Source: Streptomyces sp. HmicA12 (GTDB taxonomy: Bacteria; Actinomycetota; Actinomycetes; Streptomycetales; Streptomycetaceae). From it: a DNA stretch of 64,000 bases. Shown here one piece after another: positions 16,807-24,829 of the stretch. The stretch covers positions 288,153-352,152 of the forward strand of contig NZ_KB891809.1 in assembly GCF_000373565.1 (NCBI RefSeq), written 5' to 3'. Both the position numbers and the translations under genes were made by a program. The first letter of the stretch is position 1. Each line of letters starts with the position of its first letter. The notes beneath the pieces are model-generated. The model ran no database searches, was not told the DNA's origin, and worked only from the letters and a program-made list of their open reading frames with translations.

Positions 16807-18513
16807 TCACCCCGCGAGCTCCATGCCGTACAGGTCGTAGCTGCGCGCCTGTTCGCCGCGGTCGAGGGCCTGGGTCTCGACGGGCTCCCGGTGGTCCCGG
16901 CCCACGGCGGGCACTTTGATCCCGAGCCGTCGGCAGATCCGCGCGAGCGTGACCACCAGCCATCCCGGTCCCGACAGGAACGGGTCGTCGCCGCGTCCGT
17001 GCCGCCACGCCCCGACCACGGCGCCCGCCGCGAGCACCAGCATGTAGCGGTCGGCCAGCGCGAAGGCCCGCGGATCGGCGGAGTCGGCCCGCCCGTCCAG
17101 GCACGCGGCCCGCAGGTCCCGCAGCTCCTGGGCCAGCACCCCGACGAGCGGCCGCGCCTCGTCCGGTACGTCGTCGGCGGCGGCCGTGAGTTCGGCGGTG
17201 AGGCGGTCGCCGGCCCGCCCGGTGACCGGCAGCGGGGCGAGCGGCGGCAGGTCGTCGTCCGGCCGGAACAGGGCGGCCGGGGCCGGGTCCTCCCGCAGCC
17301 AGACCCGTGCGGCGAGCGCGGGCAGGCGCGGCACGACGATGGAGTGGAACACCGAGGCTCCGGCGTGCCCGCCGGACAGGGCGGGCAGATCGCGCAGGTG
17401 CTTCTCGAACAGGCCGTGCCCCGAGTCCCGTTCGAAGAGCCGGCCGCCGAACACCACCGACAGGTCGTTCAGCGTCTCGCCGAGGATGCGGGGCACGAGC
17501 GTGGCCGCGGCGGCGGTGTACAGCGCGGCCTCCTCGGGGAGCAGATGGACCGCCCGGGTCGCGGCGAGCGCCAGGCAGTCGCAGAGCAGCAGGTCGGCGA
17601 AGGCGTCGGCGAACCGGCCGCGGACCCGCCGGGTGCCCGCCCCGCTGTACGCCACCTGCCCCTCGGCGAAGGCGTACCGGACCGCCATGCGCAGCGCCGC
17701 GTCCGCCGTGCCGAGCGCCATCGACGCCCGTACGCCGTGGATGAGCGGGATCACCGAGAGCGCCTGGGTCAGTCCGCTGCCCGCCGCGCCGATCAGGGCC
17801 GTCGCGGGTGCCCGCAGCCCCTCGAACACGGCGCCGTCGACGGTCAACGCCCTCAGTCCGGCGGCGGGTTGGCGTCCCACGAGCAGCAGTTCGCCGCGCT
17901 TGCGGGCGGTCCCGGCGTCCAGGAGGGCCGCGGACCAGTCGGGGCGCGCCTCGCCCGAGTCGGCGCAGACCACGAGGGCGTCGGCGAGGGCCACGCAGGG
18001 GATGACCGCCTTCCGCCCGGACACCGCGAGGCCGCCGCCGGCCGGGTCCCTGCGGATCCGGATCCGGTTCTGGGTGAGGCCGTTGGCCTGGGCGAACTCC
18101 GGCGGCGCCATCGCGATGCGACCGCCGCGCAGCAGCAGCGCGGCGAGTTCGTCCCGCTGCCGCCGCTCCCCCGCGAACCAGATGTGCGCCGCCGCCGCGA
18201 ACTGGCCGATGCCCAGGCCGAGTCCGAGGGCGGCGTCCCTGCGGGCGACGGAGCGCAGGATGCGCGCGAGGACGTCCGTACGCGCGAAGCGTCCGCCGTG
18301 CTCGACCGGCACCAGTTCGGCGCCGAGTCCCGCGGCGTCGAGCAGTTCCGCCGCTCCCGGCGGCAGTCGGGCCTCGCGGTCGGCGGCCACGACCGCGGGC
18401 CGGGCGAGCGGGCCCGCCGGGTCCGCGGGATCGCCGAGCGCCGCCTCGAACGCGGCGACCCTCCGCCCGGTCTCCGCCCTCGGGCCGGCCGCGACCGTCG
18501 GCGCCGCGCCCAT
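16807..18513 (-). CDS. long acyl-CoA dehydrogenase-like flavoprotein
   Basis: 568 residues, long for the family (usually about 380-400). The N-terminal part fits the ACAD alpha domain (AELLDAAGLGAELVPVEHGG, RRDAALGLGLGIGQFAAAAH). A middle beta domain (GRIAMAPPEFAQANGLTQNRIRIRR, VSGRKAVIPCVALADALVV) and an alpha-helical C-terminal half follow, with FGGRLFERDSGHGLFEKHLRD near the usual substrate/FAD loop. The C-terminal extension (about 430-568) has no known function. The usual catalytic Glu could not be assigned. It may desaturate an acyl chain or an amino-acid residue. ATG overlaps the stop of the small upstream gene by 1 bp. Confidence 0.75.
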   Translation of the reverse strand: MGAAPTVAAGPRAETGRRVAAFEAALGDPADPAGPLARPAVVAADREARLPPGAAELLDAAGLGAELVPVEHGGRFARTDVLARILRSVARRDAALGLGLGIGQFAAAAHIWFAGERRQRDELAALLLRGGRIAMAPPEFAQANGLTQNRIRIRRDPAGGGLAVSGRKAVIPCVALADALVVCADSGEARPDWSAALLDAGTARKRGELLLVGRQPAAGLRALTVDGAVFEGLRAPATALIGAAGSGLTQALSVIPLIHGVRASMALGTADAALRMAVRYAFAEGQVAYSGAGTRRVRGRFADAFADLLLCDCLALAATRAVHLLPEEAALYTAAAATLVPRILGETLNDLSVVFGGRLFERDSGHGLFEKHLRDLPALSGGHAGASVFHSIVVPRLPALAARVWLREDPAPAALFRPDDDLPPLAPLPVTGRAGDRLTAELTAAADDVPDEARPLVGVLAQELRDLRAACLDGRADSADPRAFALADRYMLVLAAGAVVGAWRHGRGDDPFLSGPGWLVVTLARICRRLGIKVPAVGRDHREPVETQALDRGEQARSYDLYGMELAG

Positions 18514-18755
18514 CAGCGCTCCACCCGGCCGACATCGGCCAACTGCCGGTTCAGCGCCAACTCGACCTCGGACAGCGGGACTTCGGGGCAGAGCCGCTCG
18601 GGGTGCCCGGCCGGCGGGCTGGACGGGGCGCGCGGCGCGTCCTCCCGTCCGAAGGGGGCCATCCACAGGGCGCCCATCGCCATGAAGCTGCGTCCGGTGC
18701 CGCGCGCCGCCGCCCAGGCGGCGCGCCGGACCATCTCCCACAAAGTGACCTGCAT
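18513..18755 (-). CDS. small protein, DUF6059-like, coupled to the dehydrogenase
   Basis: 80 residues with an ideal ribosome site (GGAGG 5 bases before ATG). N-terminal amphipathic/hydrophobic helix (MVRRAAWAAARGTGRSFMAMGALWMAPF), then a Pro-rich hinge and PPAGHPERLCPEVPLSEVELALNRQL. This last pattern resembles small actinobacterial proteins of the DUF6059 type, from memory and unverified. No catalytic motif seen. Direct 1-bp overlap with the acyl-CoA dehydrogenase suggests a partner or membrane tether. Not an acyl carrier protein: there is no DSL/DSx motif. Confidence 0.7.
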   Translation of the reverse strand: MQVTLWEMVRRAAWAAARGTGRSFMAMGALWMAPFGREDAPRAPSSPPAGHPERLCPEVPLSEVELALNRQLADVGRVER

Positions 18756-18952
18756 ACCAGCCTCCAGTCGGCACCACGGTTGCTCGGGTCCCGACAGGCT
18801 GGGCAGGGGTACTCGATCCCCGCTCCAGCCGCGCTAAGACGGCAGGGCGGAGCCCCGGAGAAAGCCCTGGTCCCCCGGTTTTCCATTTCGCACACGCGTG
18901 TGGACTTTGCGGCTACTCTTCGGACAACGGATTCCGGACATCACGGGGGGAC

Positions 18953-19564
18953 ATGGTGATACGGATTCTCCTGGCCGAAGACATGCACATGGTGCGGGGC
19001 GCCCTGGTGGCGCTGCTCGGTATGGAGGACGACATCGAGGTCGTGGCCGAGGTCGACAACGGCTCGGCGGTGCTGCCCGAGGCGCTCGAGCACAAACCCG
19101 ATGTGGCGGTTCTGGACATCGACCTGCCCGGTCTCGACGGGCTGTCCGCCGCGCAGTCGCTCCACGAGCGGCTGCCCGGCTGTCGCACTCTGATCCTGAC
19201 CAGTCTCGGCAAGCCCGGCATGCTGCGCCGGGCGCTGAAGGCCAAGGTCAGCGGCTTCATCCTGAAGGACGCGCCGCCCACGCAGCTGGCCCAGGCCATC
19301 CGCCGCGTCGCCGCGGGCGAGCGGGTCGTGGACCCGGATCTCGCCGTCGCCGCCTGGGAGGAGGCCGAATCGCCGCTCACCGAGCGCGAGTTGGACGTCC
19401 TGCGGATGGCTGCCAAGGGGGCCGAGGCGCCGGAGATCGCCCGCGAGCTGTTCCTGTCCGTCGGCACGGTGCGCAACTACCTGACGACGATCGCCACCAA
19501 GCTGAACGCCCGCAATCGGGTGGACGCCATCCGCATAGCGGACGACCGCGGTCTGCTCCTGTGA
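18953..19564 (+). CDS. NarL/LuxR-type response regulator
   Basis: 203 residues. Receiver domain with acidic pair E9/D10 and phospho-acceptor Asp55 (VLDIDLPG), Thr/Ser switch in LILTSLG and Lys in FILKDAP. The C-terminal LuxR helix-turn-helix reads PLTERELDVLRMAAKG ... IARELFLSVGTVRNYLTTIATKLNARNR. ATG at 18953 follows a G-rich ribosome site. Likely partner of the kinase at 14582-15820. A 197-bp region separates it from the divergent 18513-18755 gene and may be its target. Confidence 0.95.
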   Translation: MVIRILLAEDMHMVRGALVALLGMEDDIEVVAEVDNGSAVLPEALEHKPDVAVLDIDLPGLDGLSAAQSLHERLPGCRTLILTSLGKPGMLRRALKAKVSGFILKDAPPTQLAQAIRRVAAGERVVDPDLAVAAWEEAESPLTERELDVLRMAAKGAEAPEIARELFLSVGTVRNYLTTIATKLNARNRVDAIRIADDRGLLL

Positions 19565-19593
19565 GCACGAACCAGCCATGAGGTGACGTACGT

Positions 19594-20994
19594 TCACGCG
19601 GACTCGGCCTCCTCGTCCGCGGCGACGCCGACGACGGTGGCCGCGACCGTGGACTCGATCCGCCAGTCCAGGCCGAGCAGCCGCGCGTCGGCGTCGATGT
19701 CCAGCATCGTGAGCGGCGCGATCGCGAGCCCCAGCGTCGCCGCGACCAGGCCCATGGTCTGCACGGCGGCGCCGGCGGACCGCAGCACGAGCGCGTAGCC
19801 CGGCCCGGCCAGCTTGGTGTCGACCTGGTCGAAGCGGGCGGTGAGGGTGACGAGGACCGCGGGCGTGCGGGTCAGCCGCGCGCCGACGGCGGCGTGCTCC
19901 AGGACCTCGTGCAGGGCGTCGTCGTCGCTGGTGACGAGGACGAGGCTGTGGTCGTCCCGGTCGTAGCGGTAGATGCCGGGCGTCAGGTCCGCGCACTGGG
20001 TCACGCTCAGGTACAGCTCCAGCGGGCAGCAGCTGCCGGAGTCGGCGCGGGCCGCGTGGAAGAGCAGCTCGGCGAGCTGGCTCCTGCTGGGTCCGCGGGC
20101 CCCGAACTCCCTTCGCTCCCTGGCCCGTTCGAGGAGATCCGCGAGGGCGGGCCCTGCGCCGGTGCGCTGGGGCGGGCGGGGCAGCGCGACCCGGTGCTGT
20201 CCGGTCTCGTCGGGGCGGGCGCGGGCGTGGTCACGGCCGGTGCGGTGCCGTACCGCCCCGAAGTCGTGGTCGTGCCGACCGAGGGTGCTGCGGGTGTGGA
20301 ACAGCAGGTCCACGGGGACCCAGGCGGTCAGCGCGTCGTCCAGCTCCTCGCCGAACGGCTCGTGCGCGGAGCGCGCCACGTCGATGAGCCCGGCGGCGAC
20401 GAGCAGTCCGAGGACGCGCCGTACCGCGTCGAGGCCGAGGCCGGTGGCGCCGGCCGCCGCCTCCGCGGTCGTGGCCCGGCCCACGGCGCCGATCAGGGCC
20501 ACCGCCCGTCCGTCGTCGAGGCGCGCGCGGTACAGGGACAGCGGCGACTCCATGACGAATCCGTCGTCGGTGGAGCGCAGTGAGGTGAACCGCGAGAGCC
20601 GCACCGGGGTCTGCGGGCCGAGCATCCCGGCCGCGCCTTCCACGGGCAGCGATTCGGCGCGCGGGGACATCGCCACCAGGCCGAGCAGCGGCGTCGTGCC
20701 GTCCTCGAACTGCAGGCCGCACTCCAGGAGCGGCCGGATCCGGTCGACCAGGACGGTCAGTTCGTCCGTGTCCGCGGCCCCGGGCACGTTGGCCAGCTGC
20801 ACCGGTCCGAAGCTCATCCGGCGCAGCGCCTCGCGCACCACCCGGCCGGGCCGCTCGATCCGCTCCACGCCCCACCGGTGGTGCAGCAGCACGTCGTCGC
20901 CGCTGTCCCCGGACTCCAGGTGGGTGCCCGGCCGCAGCGACCACAGCGTCAGCAGGCGACCGTGGTCACTTGTGCGGCTGGCTGGCGTCGTCAT
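19594..20994 (-). CDS. SagB-type FMN dehydrogenase (azoline oxidase)
   Basis: 466 residues. The N-terminal 240 residues are a winged-helix-like SagB extension (GRLLTLWSLRPGTHLESGD, VLLHHRWGVERIERPG, VRRVLGLLVAAGLIDV). The nitroreductase-fold FMN domain covers about 290-460: RREFGARGPSRSQLAELL, YLSVTQCADLTPGIYRYDRDDHSLVLV, and GAAVQTMGLVAATLGLAIAPL. Members oxidise azolines to azoles after the cyclodehydratase. Start at 20994 has GGAG upstream; the ORF stays open to 21069 without a ribosome site. It is the rightmost recognisable cluster gene and converges on the response regulator 29 bp away. The presence of both enzymes supports a true thiazole/oxazole. Confidence 0.93.
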   Translation of the reverse strand: MTTPASRTSDHGRLLTLWSLRPGTHLESGDSGDDVLLHHRWGVERIERPGRVVREALRRMSFGPVQLANVPGAADTDELTVLVDRIRPLLECGLQFEDGTTPLLGLVAMSPRAESLPVEGAAGMLGPQTPVRLSRFTSLRSTDDGFVMESPLSLYRARLDDGRAVALIGAVGRATTAEAAAGATGLGLDAVRRVLGLLVAAGLIDVARSAHEPFGEELDDALTAWVPVDLLFHTRSTLGRHDHDFGAVRHRTGRDHARARPDETGQHRVALPRPPQRTGAGPALADLLERARERREFGARGPSRSQLAELLFHAARADSGSCCPLELYLSVTQCADLTPGIYRYDRDDHSLVLVTSDDDALHEVLEHAAVGARLTRTPAVLVTLTARFDQVDTKLAGPGYALVLRSAGAAVQTMGLVAATLGLAIAPLTMLDIDADARLLGLDWRIESTVAATVVGVAADEEAESA

Positions 20995-21127
20995 GAGGTC
21001 TCCACGGGCAGGGGTGCTGACCTGTCGAGTCTGTGGTCGGCGGACGCCGCGTGACAGTGCCCCGGTCACCGGCCCGGAGTGAAGAACTCATATGCGGGAC
21101 GGGAGAAATCAACACCCGCCCCGGACA

Positions 21128-21643
21128 TCACAGCCTGCCGATGAGGACCCCGCGCCACGTCCATCCGGCGTCGAGAACGGCCTGCCGCACGGGGTCCTTC
21201 ATGTCGGCGCTGTCGAAGCGGAAGGTCTCCGTCGCCGCGAGGCGGCCCTCCTCGTTCCGGCCGAGCGTCCACTGCCTGGAGACGGTCCTGCCCGGGCCGC
21301 GGCCGACCTCGGCCGAGACGGACAGGGTGGGCACGCCCCGTACCCAGGTGACCTCCAACTGCTCCTCCACGGCCCGCACTTCGTGCTTCTCGGGGACCAG
21401 GCGCAGCCGGATCCGCAGGACGCGGCTGACGTCGGTGCGGGCGAAGAAGCCGTGCCAGGTCGGCTCGGCCACCCGCCATTCGGCGACCAGCTCGGCGTTC
21501 TCGTCGCCCCGCCCCGTGCGCACGACGTACGGCACGTCGGGCCCGCCCACGCCGAGCAGCGCCGCGCGGACCTCGCCGGCGGGGCGGGCGGAGAGGCCGG
21601 CGTCGGGGTGCCTGGTGCCGGTCAGCCTGTCGAGGAGTCCCAT
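21128..21643 (-). CDS. conserved-looking hypothetical protein, 171 aa
   Basis: No family recognised. A soluble, beta-rich protein beginning GLLDRLTGTRHPDAGLSARP, with a phosphotransferase-free, motif-poor sequence and no signal peptide or membrane span. Codon usage matches its neighbours, and an ATG start with divergent spacing (90 bp) to the next gene supports it being real. It lies between the cluster and the damaged carotenoid-oxygenase gene and is probably outside the cluster. Nothing indicates a reaction. Confidence 0.7.
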   Translation of the reverse strand: MGLLDRLTGTRHPDAGLSARPAGEVRAALLGVGGPDVPYVVRTGRGDENAELVAEWRVAEPTWHGFFARTDVSRVLRIRLRLVPEKHEVRAVEEQLEVTWVRGVPTLSVSAEVGRGPGRTVSRQWTLGRNEEGRLAATETFRFDSADMKDPVRQAVLDAGWTWRGVLIGRL

Positions 21644-21733
21644 GGGGCCAACCTAGGGGCTCGACCCGATGGGCTCACGGCTGGATGGTGGAGATCTGGG
21701 CCACCCCTCACAGCGCCCATCGAGGAGGCCGTC

Positions 21734-23139
21734 ATGGCCGATCAGGCAAACCCGTATCTGCGGGGGCTGTTCGCACCCGTCCGCGAGGAGGTCACCGCCC
21801 ACGACCTGCCGGTGAGCGGCAGGATCCCGGCGGATCTGGAGGGGAGGTTCCTGCGCAACGGGCCCAATCCGCTGAACCTCGACGACCCGGCCGCCCACCA
21901 CTGGTTCAGCGGGCCCGGCATGGTGCACGGGGTGCGGCTGCGCGGCGGGCGGGCCGAGTGGTACCGGAACCGGTGGGTGCGCAACGACGCGATGGCGGCG
22001 GCGCTCGGCGACAAGCCGGTGCACGGGCCGCGCCACCTCGACATGGACCTGGCGCCGAACACGCACATCCTGAACTTCGCGGGGCGCTACCTCGCCACGG
22101 TCGAGGGCGGCGCGCTGCCGTACGAGCTGGACGGCGATCTCGACACCCTCGGCCCGTACGACTTCCAGGGCACGCTGCCGGGCGGCTTCGCGGCGCACAC
22201 CACGCTCGACCCGGTCAGCGGGGAGCTGCACGCGGTGGCGTACTGCTGGGCGTACCCGTATGTGCAGTACGTGGTGGTGGGCACCGACGGGCGGGTGCGG
22301 CGCACCGTGGACATCCCCGTCGACGGGCGGCCGATGATGCACGACTTCTCGCTGACCTCGTCGTACGTGCTGCTGTACGACCTGCCCGTGGTCTTCAACC
22401 CGGACGTCGCGACGTCCCCCTCGTCCCTGCCGTACATCTGGGACCCGGAGCACAGGCCCCGGCTCGGGGTGCTGCCGCGCGAGGGGCGGGCCGAGGACGT
22501 GCGGTGGCTGGAGGTCGAGCCGTGCTTCGTCTTCCATCCGATGAACGCGTACGAGGACGGGGCCGGGCTCATCACGGTCCATCTGGTGCGCTACGACCGG
22601 CTGTTCGCGGGCCGGGACAGCCGCGGGCCCGACGAGACGCCGCCGCGGCTCGTGCGCTGGACCGTGGACCTGGAGGCGGGGACCGTGCGGGAGGACGGGA
22701 TCGACGAGCGGGCCGTGGAGTTCCCGCGGATCGATCCGCGCCGGGAGACGGGCGCGCACCGGTACGGGTACGGGATCCTCGAACCCGACGACGGGTACGC
22801 CGCCGACCTGACCCGCCGCCACCTCCTCTCCCCACCGATCCGGCACCCGAACTCGCCCAGGTGGGCGTCGGCATCGTCAAGTTCGACCTGGAGCGGGGCG
22901 GCAGCGAGGTGCACCGCTTCCCTCCGCACGGGGATGTGGGCGAGGGAGTGTTCGTGCCGTCGTCCGCGGGGTCGGCGGAGGACGACGGCTGGGTCCTCTC
23001 GTACGTGTTCGACGCCGAGCGGGGCGCCACCGATCTCGTGGTGCTGGCCGCGCAGGACCTGGCGGGCGGACCGGTCGCGCGGGTGCATCTGCCGGCCCGG
23101 GTACCGGTGGGATTCCACGGCAACTGGATTGCTGATTAG
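21734..23139 (+). pseudogene. carotenoid cleavage dioxygenase-like gene with frameshift
   Basis: Starts at ATG 21734 after GAGGAGG. The first frame gives about 365 residues of the retinal pigment/lignostilbene dioxygenase family: LEGRFLRNGPNP, HWFSGPGMVHGV, and three Fe-ligand His in FAAHTTLD, MMHDFSLT and VFHPMNAYE. The similarity continues in the next frame (-1 shift) from about 22,860: VGVGIVKFDLERGG to GFHGNWI, which holds the fourth His. The break lies between about 22,790 and 22,862. Without correction the product loses the fourth Fe ligand. It could be a real mutation or a one-base sequence error. Confidence 0.8.
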
Positions 23140-23551
23140 GGCAGTTGGGCGTCGCTCTTCGCGCGGCGGCGCCGCACCAGCCGGGGCAGGAGCAGCCCGG
23201 CCAGGACCAGCAGCACGCCCAGGACACGGACCGGGGTGGGCCAGGTGCCGTGCGCGACGCAGTCGAGGGCGACGGCCGACAGGACCTGCCCGCCGATCAC
23301 CAGGAGGGAGGCGCGCCGAAGACGCCGCCGAGATACGCGGCGGGCGGGGCGTCGCCCGGTCCCGGCCAGGTGCCGGGCAGCAGCAGGGCGGCGAGCAGGA
23401 AGAGGGTCAGGAGCCCGAAGCCGACGACGTGGTTCCACACGGAGGCGCGGAACGCGCCGACCCTGGTGGCGAGTTGACCGTTGACGGCGCGGCTGACGCC
23501 GATCAGGACGCCGTTGAGCAGGGCGAGCAGGACGTAGGGCAGCACGCTCAC
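23136..23551 (-). pseudogene. second DMT/YdcZ (DUF606) transporter gene, internal deletion
   Basis: GTG start at 23551 overlaps the stop of the upstream paralogue (GTGA). The first part reads VSVLPYVLLALLNGVLIGVSRAVNG ... YLGGVFGA and then runs into a stop. In another frame the family continues from ASLLVIGGQVLSAVALD to the end at 23136. About 15-20 family residues between GGVFGA and LLVIGGQ are missing, so the lesion near 23,310 is a small out-of-frame deletion between short GGCGCG repeats, not one lost base. Its 3' end overlaps the 3' end of the oxygenase gene by 2 bp. Confidence 0.75.
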
Positions 23552-23988
23552 GCACCGCCCGTCACGATCAGGACGCTGCCGCCGAGGACACAGAGGGCGG
23601 AGACGACGTCGGCGGCCGTGATGCGGCGGCGCGGGACGCGCGGCAGCCCCCAGGCGTCGGAGGCGATGCCGAAGAGGATCTGGCCGGTGAGCATCAGGGC
23701 GGTGGTGCCGGCGAGCGCGAGGTCGCTGTTGACGGCGATCGCGGAGAGGGTCACGACGAGCGCGCCGGGGATGCCGCCCAGCCGGAACCAGAGCGGGGTC
23801 CGGCCGGGCAACGGGTCCGGCGGGGTCAGGGTGCGGCGGGCGGCGAGGCCGACCAGGGCGAGCGCGACGACGGCGCCGAGCGCGTGGGCGATCCAGGAGG
23901 CGTAGGCGGCGGTGGAGTGTGCGGCCAGCTCCGCGTTGAACCGGGTCATGAGGGTCAGCAGCACCCCGCCCGCGAGCGCGAGCCGCAC
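23548..23988 (-). CDS. DMT-superfamily YdcZ (DUF606) membrane protein
   Basis: 146 residues with four to five hydrophobic helices: LALAGGVLLTLMTRFNAEL, WIAHALGAVVALALVGLAA, LGGIPGALVVTLSAIAVN, LALAGTTALMLTGQILFGI, DVVSALCVLGGSVLIVTGG. Half-size DUF606 transporters work as pairs; here the partner (23136-23551) is broken, so the pair may be inactive. The start is uncertain: GTG 23988 has GAGG very close, and other GTG/ATG codons follow within 15 residues. The long palindrome begins 2 bp upstream. Confidence 0.75.
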   Translation of the reverse strand: MRLALAGGVLLTLMTRFNAELAAHSTAAYASWIAHALGAVVALALVGLAARRTLTPPDPLPGRTPLWFRLGGIPGALVVTLSAIAVNSDLALAGTTALMLTGQILFGIASDAWGLPRVPRRRITAADVVSALCVLGGSVLIVTGGA

Positions 23989-23990
23989 GA

Positions 23991-24038
23991 CCTCGTGGTG
24001 CCATGTGGCACCGCGCGGTGTCACATGGCACCACGAGG
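23991..24038. promoter_or_regulatory. 48-bp near-perfect palindrome, likely operator
   Basis: The two 24-bp halves (left CCTCGTGGTGCCATGTG..., right ...CACATGGCACCACGAGG) match at 23 of 24 positions. It contains GGTGCCA at 23997-24003 and TGGCACC at 24006-24012 and 24026-24032; a further GGTGCCA at 24037-24043 straddles its right end. It lies in the 224-bp divergent region between the DMT gene and the ribbon-helix-helix gene. A fifth copy is at 24196-24202, just before the latter. Confidence 0.7.
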
Positions 24039-24176
24039 TGCCACGAGATGCCATTCCAGAGCTACAGGCAGGCCGATGCCACCCTGACGCCACTGAATTT
24101 CAGACCGACGCCGCGACATTTCCCCAGCTCAGAGGCGTCACACCCACATCCGCACCGGATGACGGGACCAGAGAGC

Positions 24177-24212
24177 TTGCACATGGCGCCAAAGTGGTGC
24201 CACTATGACGTC
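24177..24212 (+). promoter_or_regulatory. candidate promoter-proximal operator of the RHH gene
   Basis: GTGGTGCCAC at 24194-24203 repeats the heptamer of the big palindrome and sits only 10 bp before the ATG at 24213. A TATGAC -10-like hexamer overlaps its edge (24204-24209), with TTGCAC at 24177-24182 (spacing long, 21 bp). No ribosome site is visible, so a leaderless or very short-leader mRNA is possible. Binding here would block transcription. Confidence 0.45.
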
Positions 24213-24737
24213 ATGGACCTCACGCCGTACGTCGACACTCTCCACCGGGAACTCGCGGTGGCCGCCGAGGCAGGCGGGGACGATGCCCGCGAGCTGGCCG
24301 AGCGGCTCACCGCCCCCCTGGAGTCGGCAACCCGTCTGACCCTGCTCAACGTGCTCTCCGCCGCGATGGACGAGATCACCCGTGAACTCGCCCCCGGCTC
24401 GGTCGACGTACGACTGCGTGGGCTCGACCCCGACTTCGTGGTGACGCTGCCGCCCGGCGACGCCGGCTACGAGGACCGGGCCCCGCAGCCCGCCGAACCG
24501 CTGAGGGCCCCGGCCCCGGCCGACACCACGGACGAGGGCGGCACCGCACGCGTCAACCTGCGCCTGCCCGCCCATCTCAAGGCCCGCGCCGAGGAGGCGG
24601 CGAGCCGCGAGGGACTGTCGGTCAACGCGTGGCTGGTGCGCGCCGTGTCGGCCGCCGTCGACCCGGTCGCCGCGCAGCCCCGCACACCGGAGAAGAGCCG
24701 CTCCGTCGGCCAGAGCTTCACGGGCTGGGTGCGCTAG
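24213..24737 (+). CDS. ribbon-helix-helix (HicB/Arc-like) regulator
   Basis: 174 residues. The C-terminal part RVNLRLPAHLKARAEEAASREGLSVNAWLVRAV (about 112-145) is a typical RHH DNA-binding fold as in HicB antitoxins. The N-terminal 90 residues (DLTPYVDTLHRELAVAAEAGG ... ITRELAPGSVDVRLRGLDPDFVV) are an alpha-rich domain with no assigned function. No HicA-like toxin is nearby, so it is more likely a stand-alone repressor. It precedes the DUF4097 protein and ABC exporter on the same strand and probably controls them and itself. Confidence 0.85.
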   Translation: MDLTPYVDTLHRELAVAAEAGGDDARELAERLTAPLESATRLTLLNVLSAAMDEITRELAPGSVDVRLRGLDPDFVVTLPPGDAGYEDRAPQPAEPLRAPAPADTTDEGGTARVNLRLPAHLKARAEEAASREGLSVNAWLVRAVSAAVDPVAAQPRTPEKSRSVGQSFTGWVR

Positions 24738-24829
24738 CCGCCCCCGCGCCTTCCCGCACCACATCACTCTCCATCCACTTCGCGTCCCCGGTCGGGGACG
24801 GACCCAAGAGTCAAGAGGACGGGACAGCC

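Noticed and set aside
18513..18755. Small gene as an acyl carrier protein
   Set aside because: No DSL-type Ser motif and the helix pattern does not fit; it has a hydrophobic N-terminus instead.
24213..24737. RHH protein as HicB antitoxin of a toxin-antitoxin pair
   Set aside because: No small HicA-like toxin frame on either side; the neighbours are transporter and DUF4097 genes.
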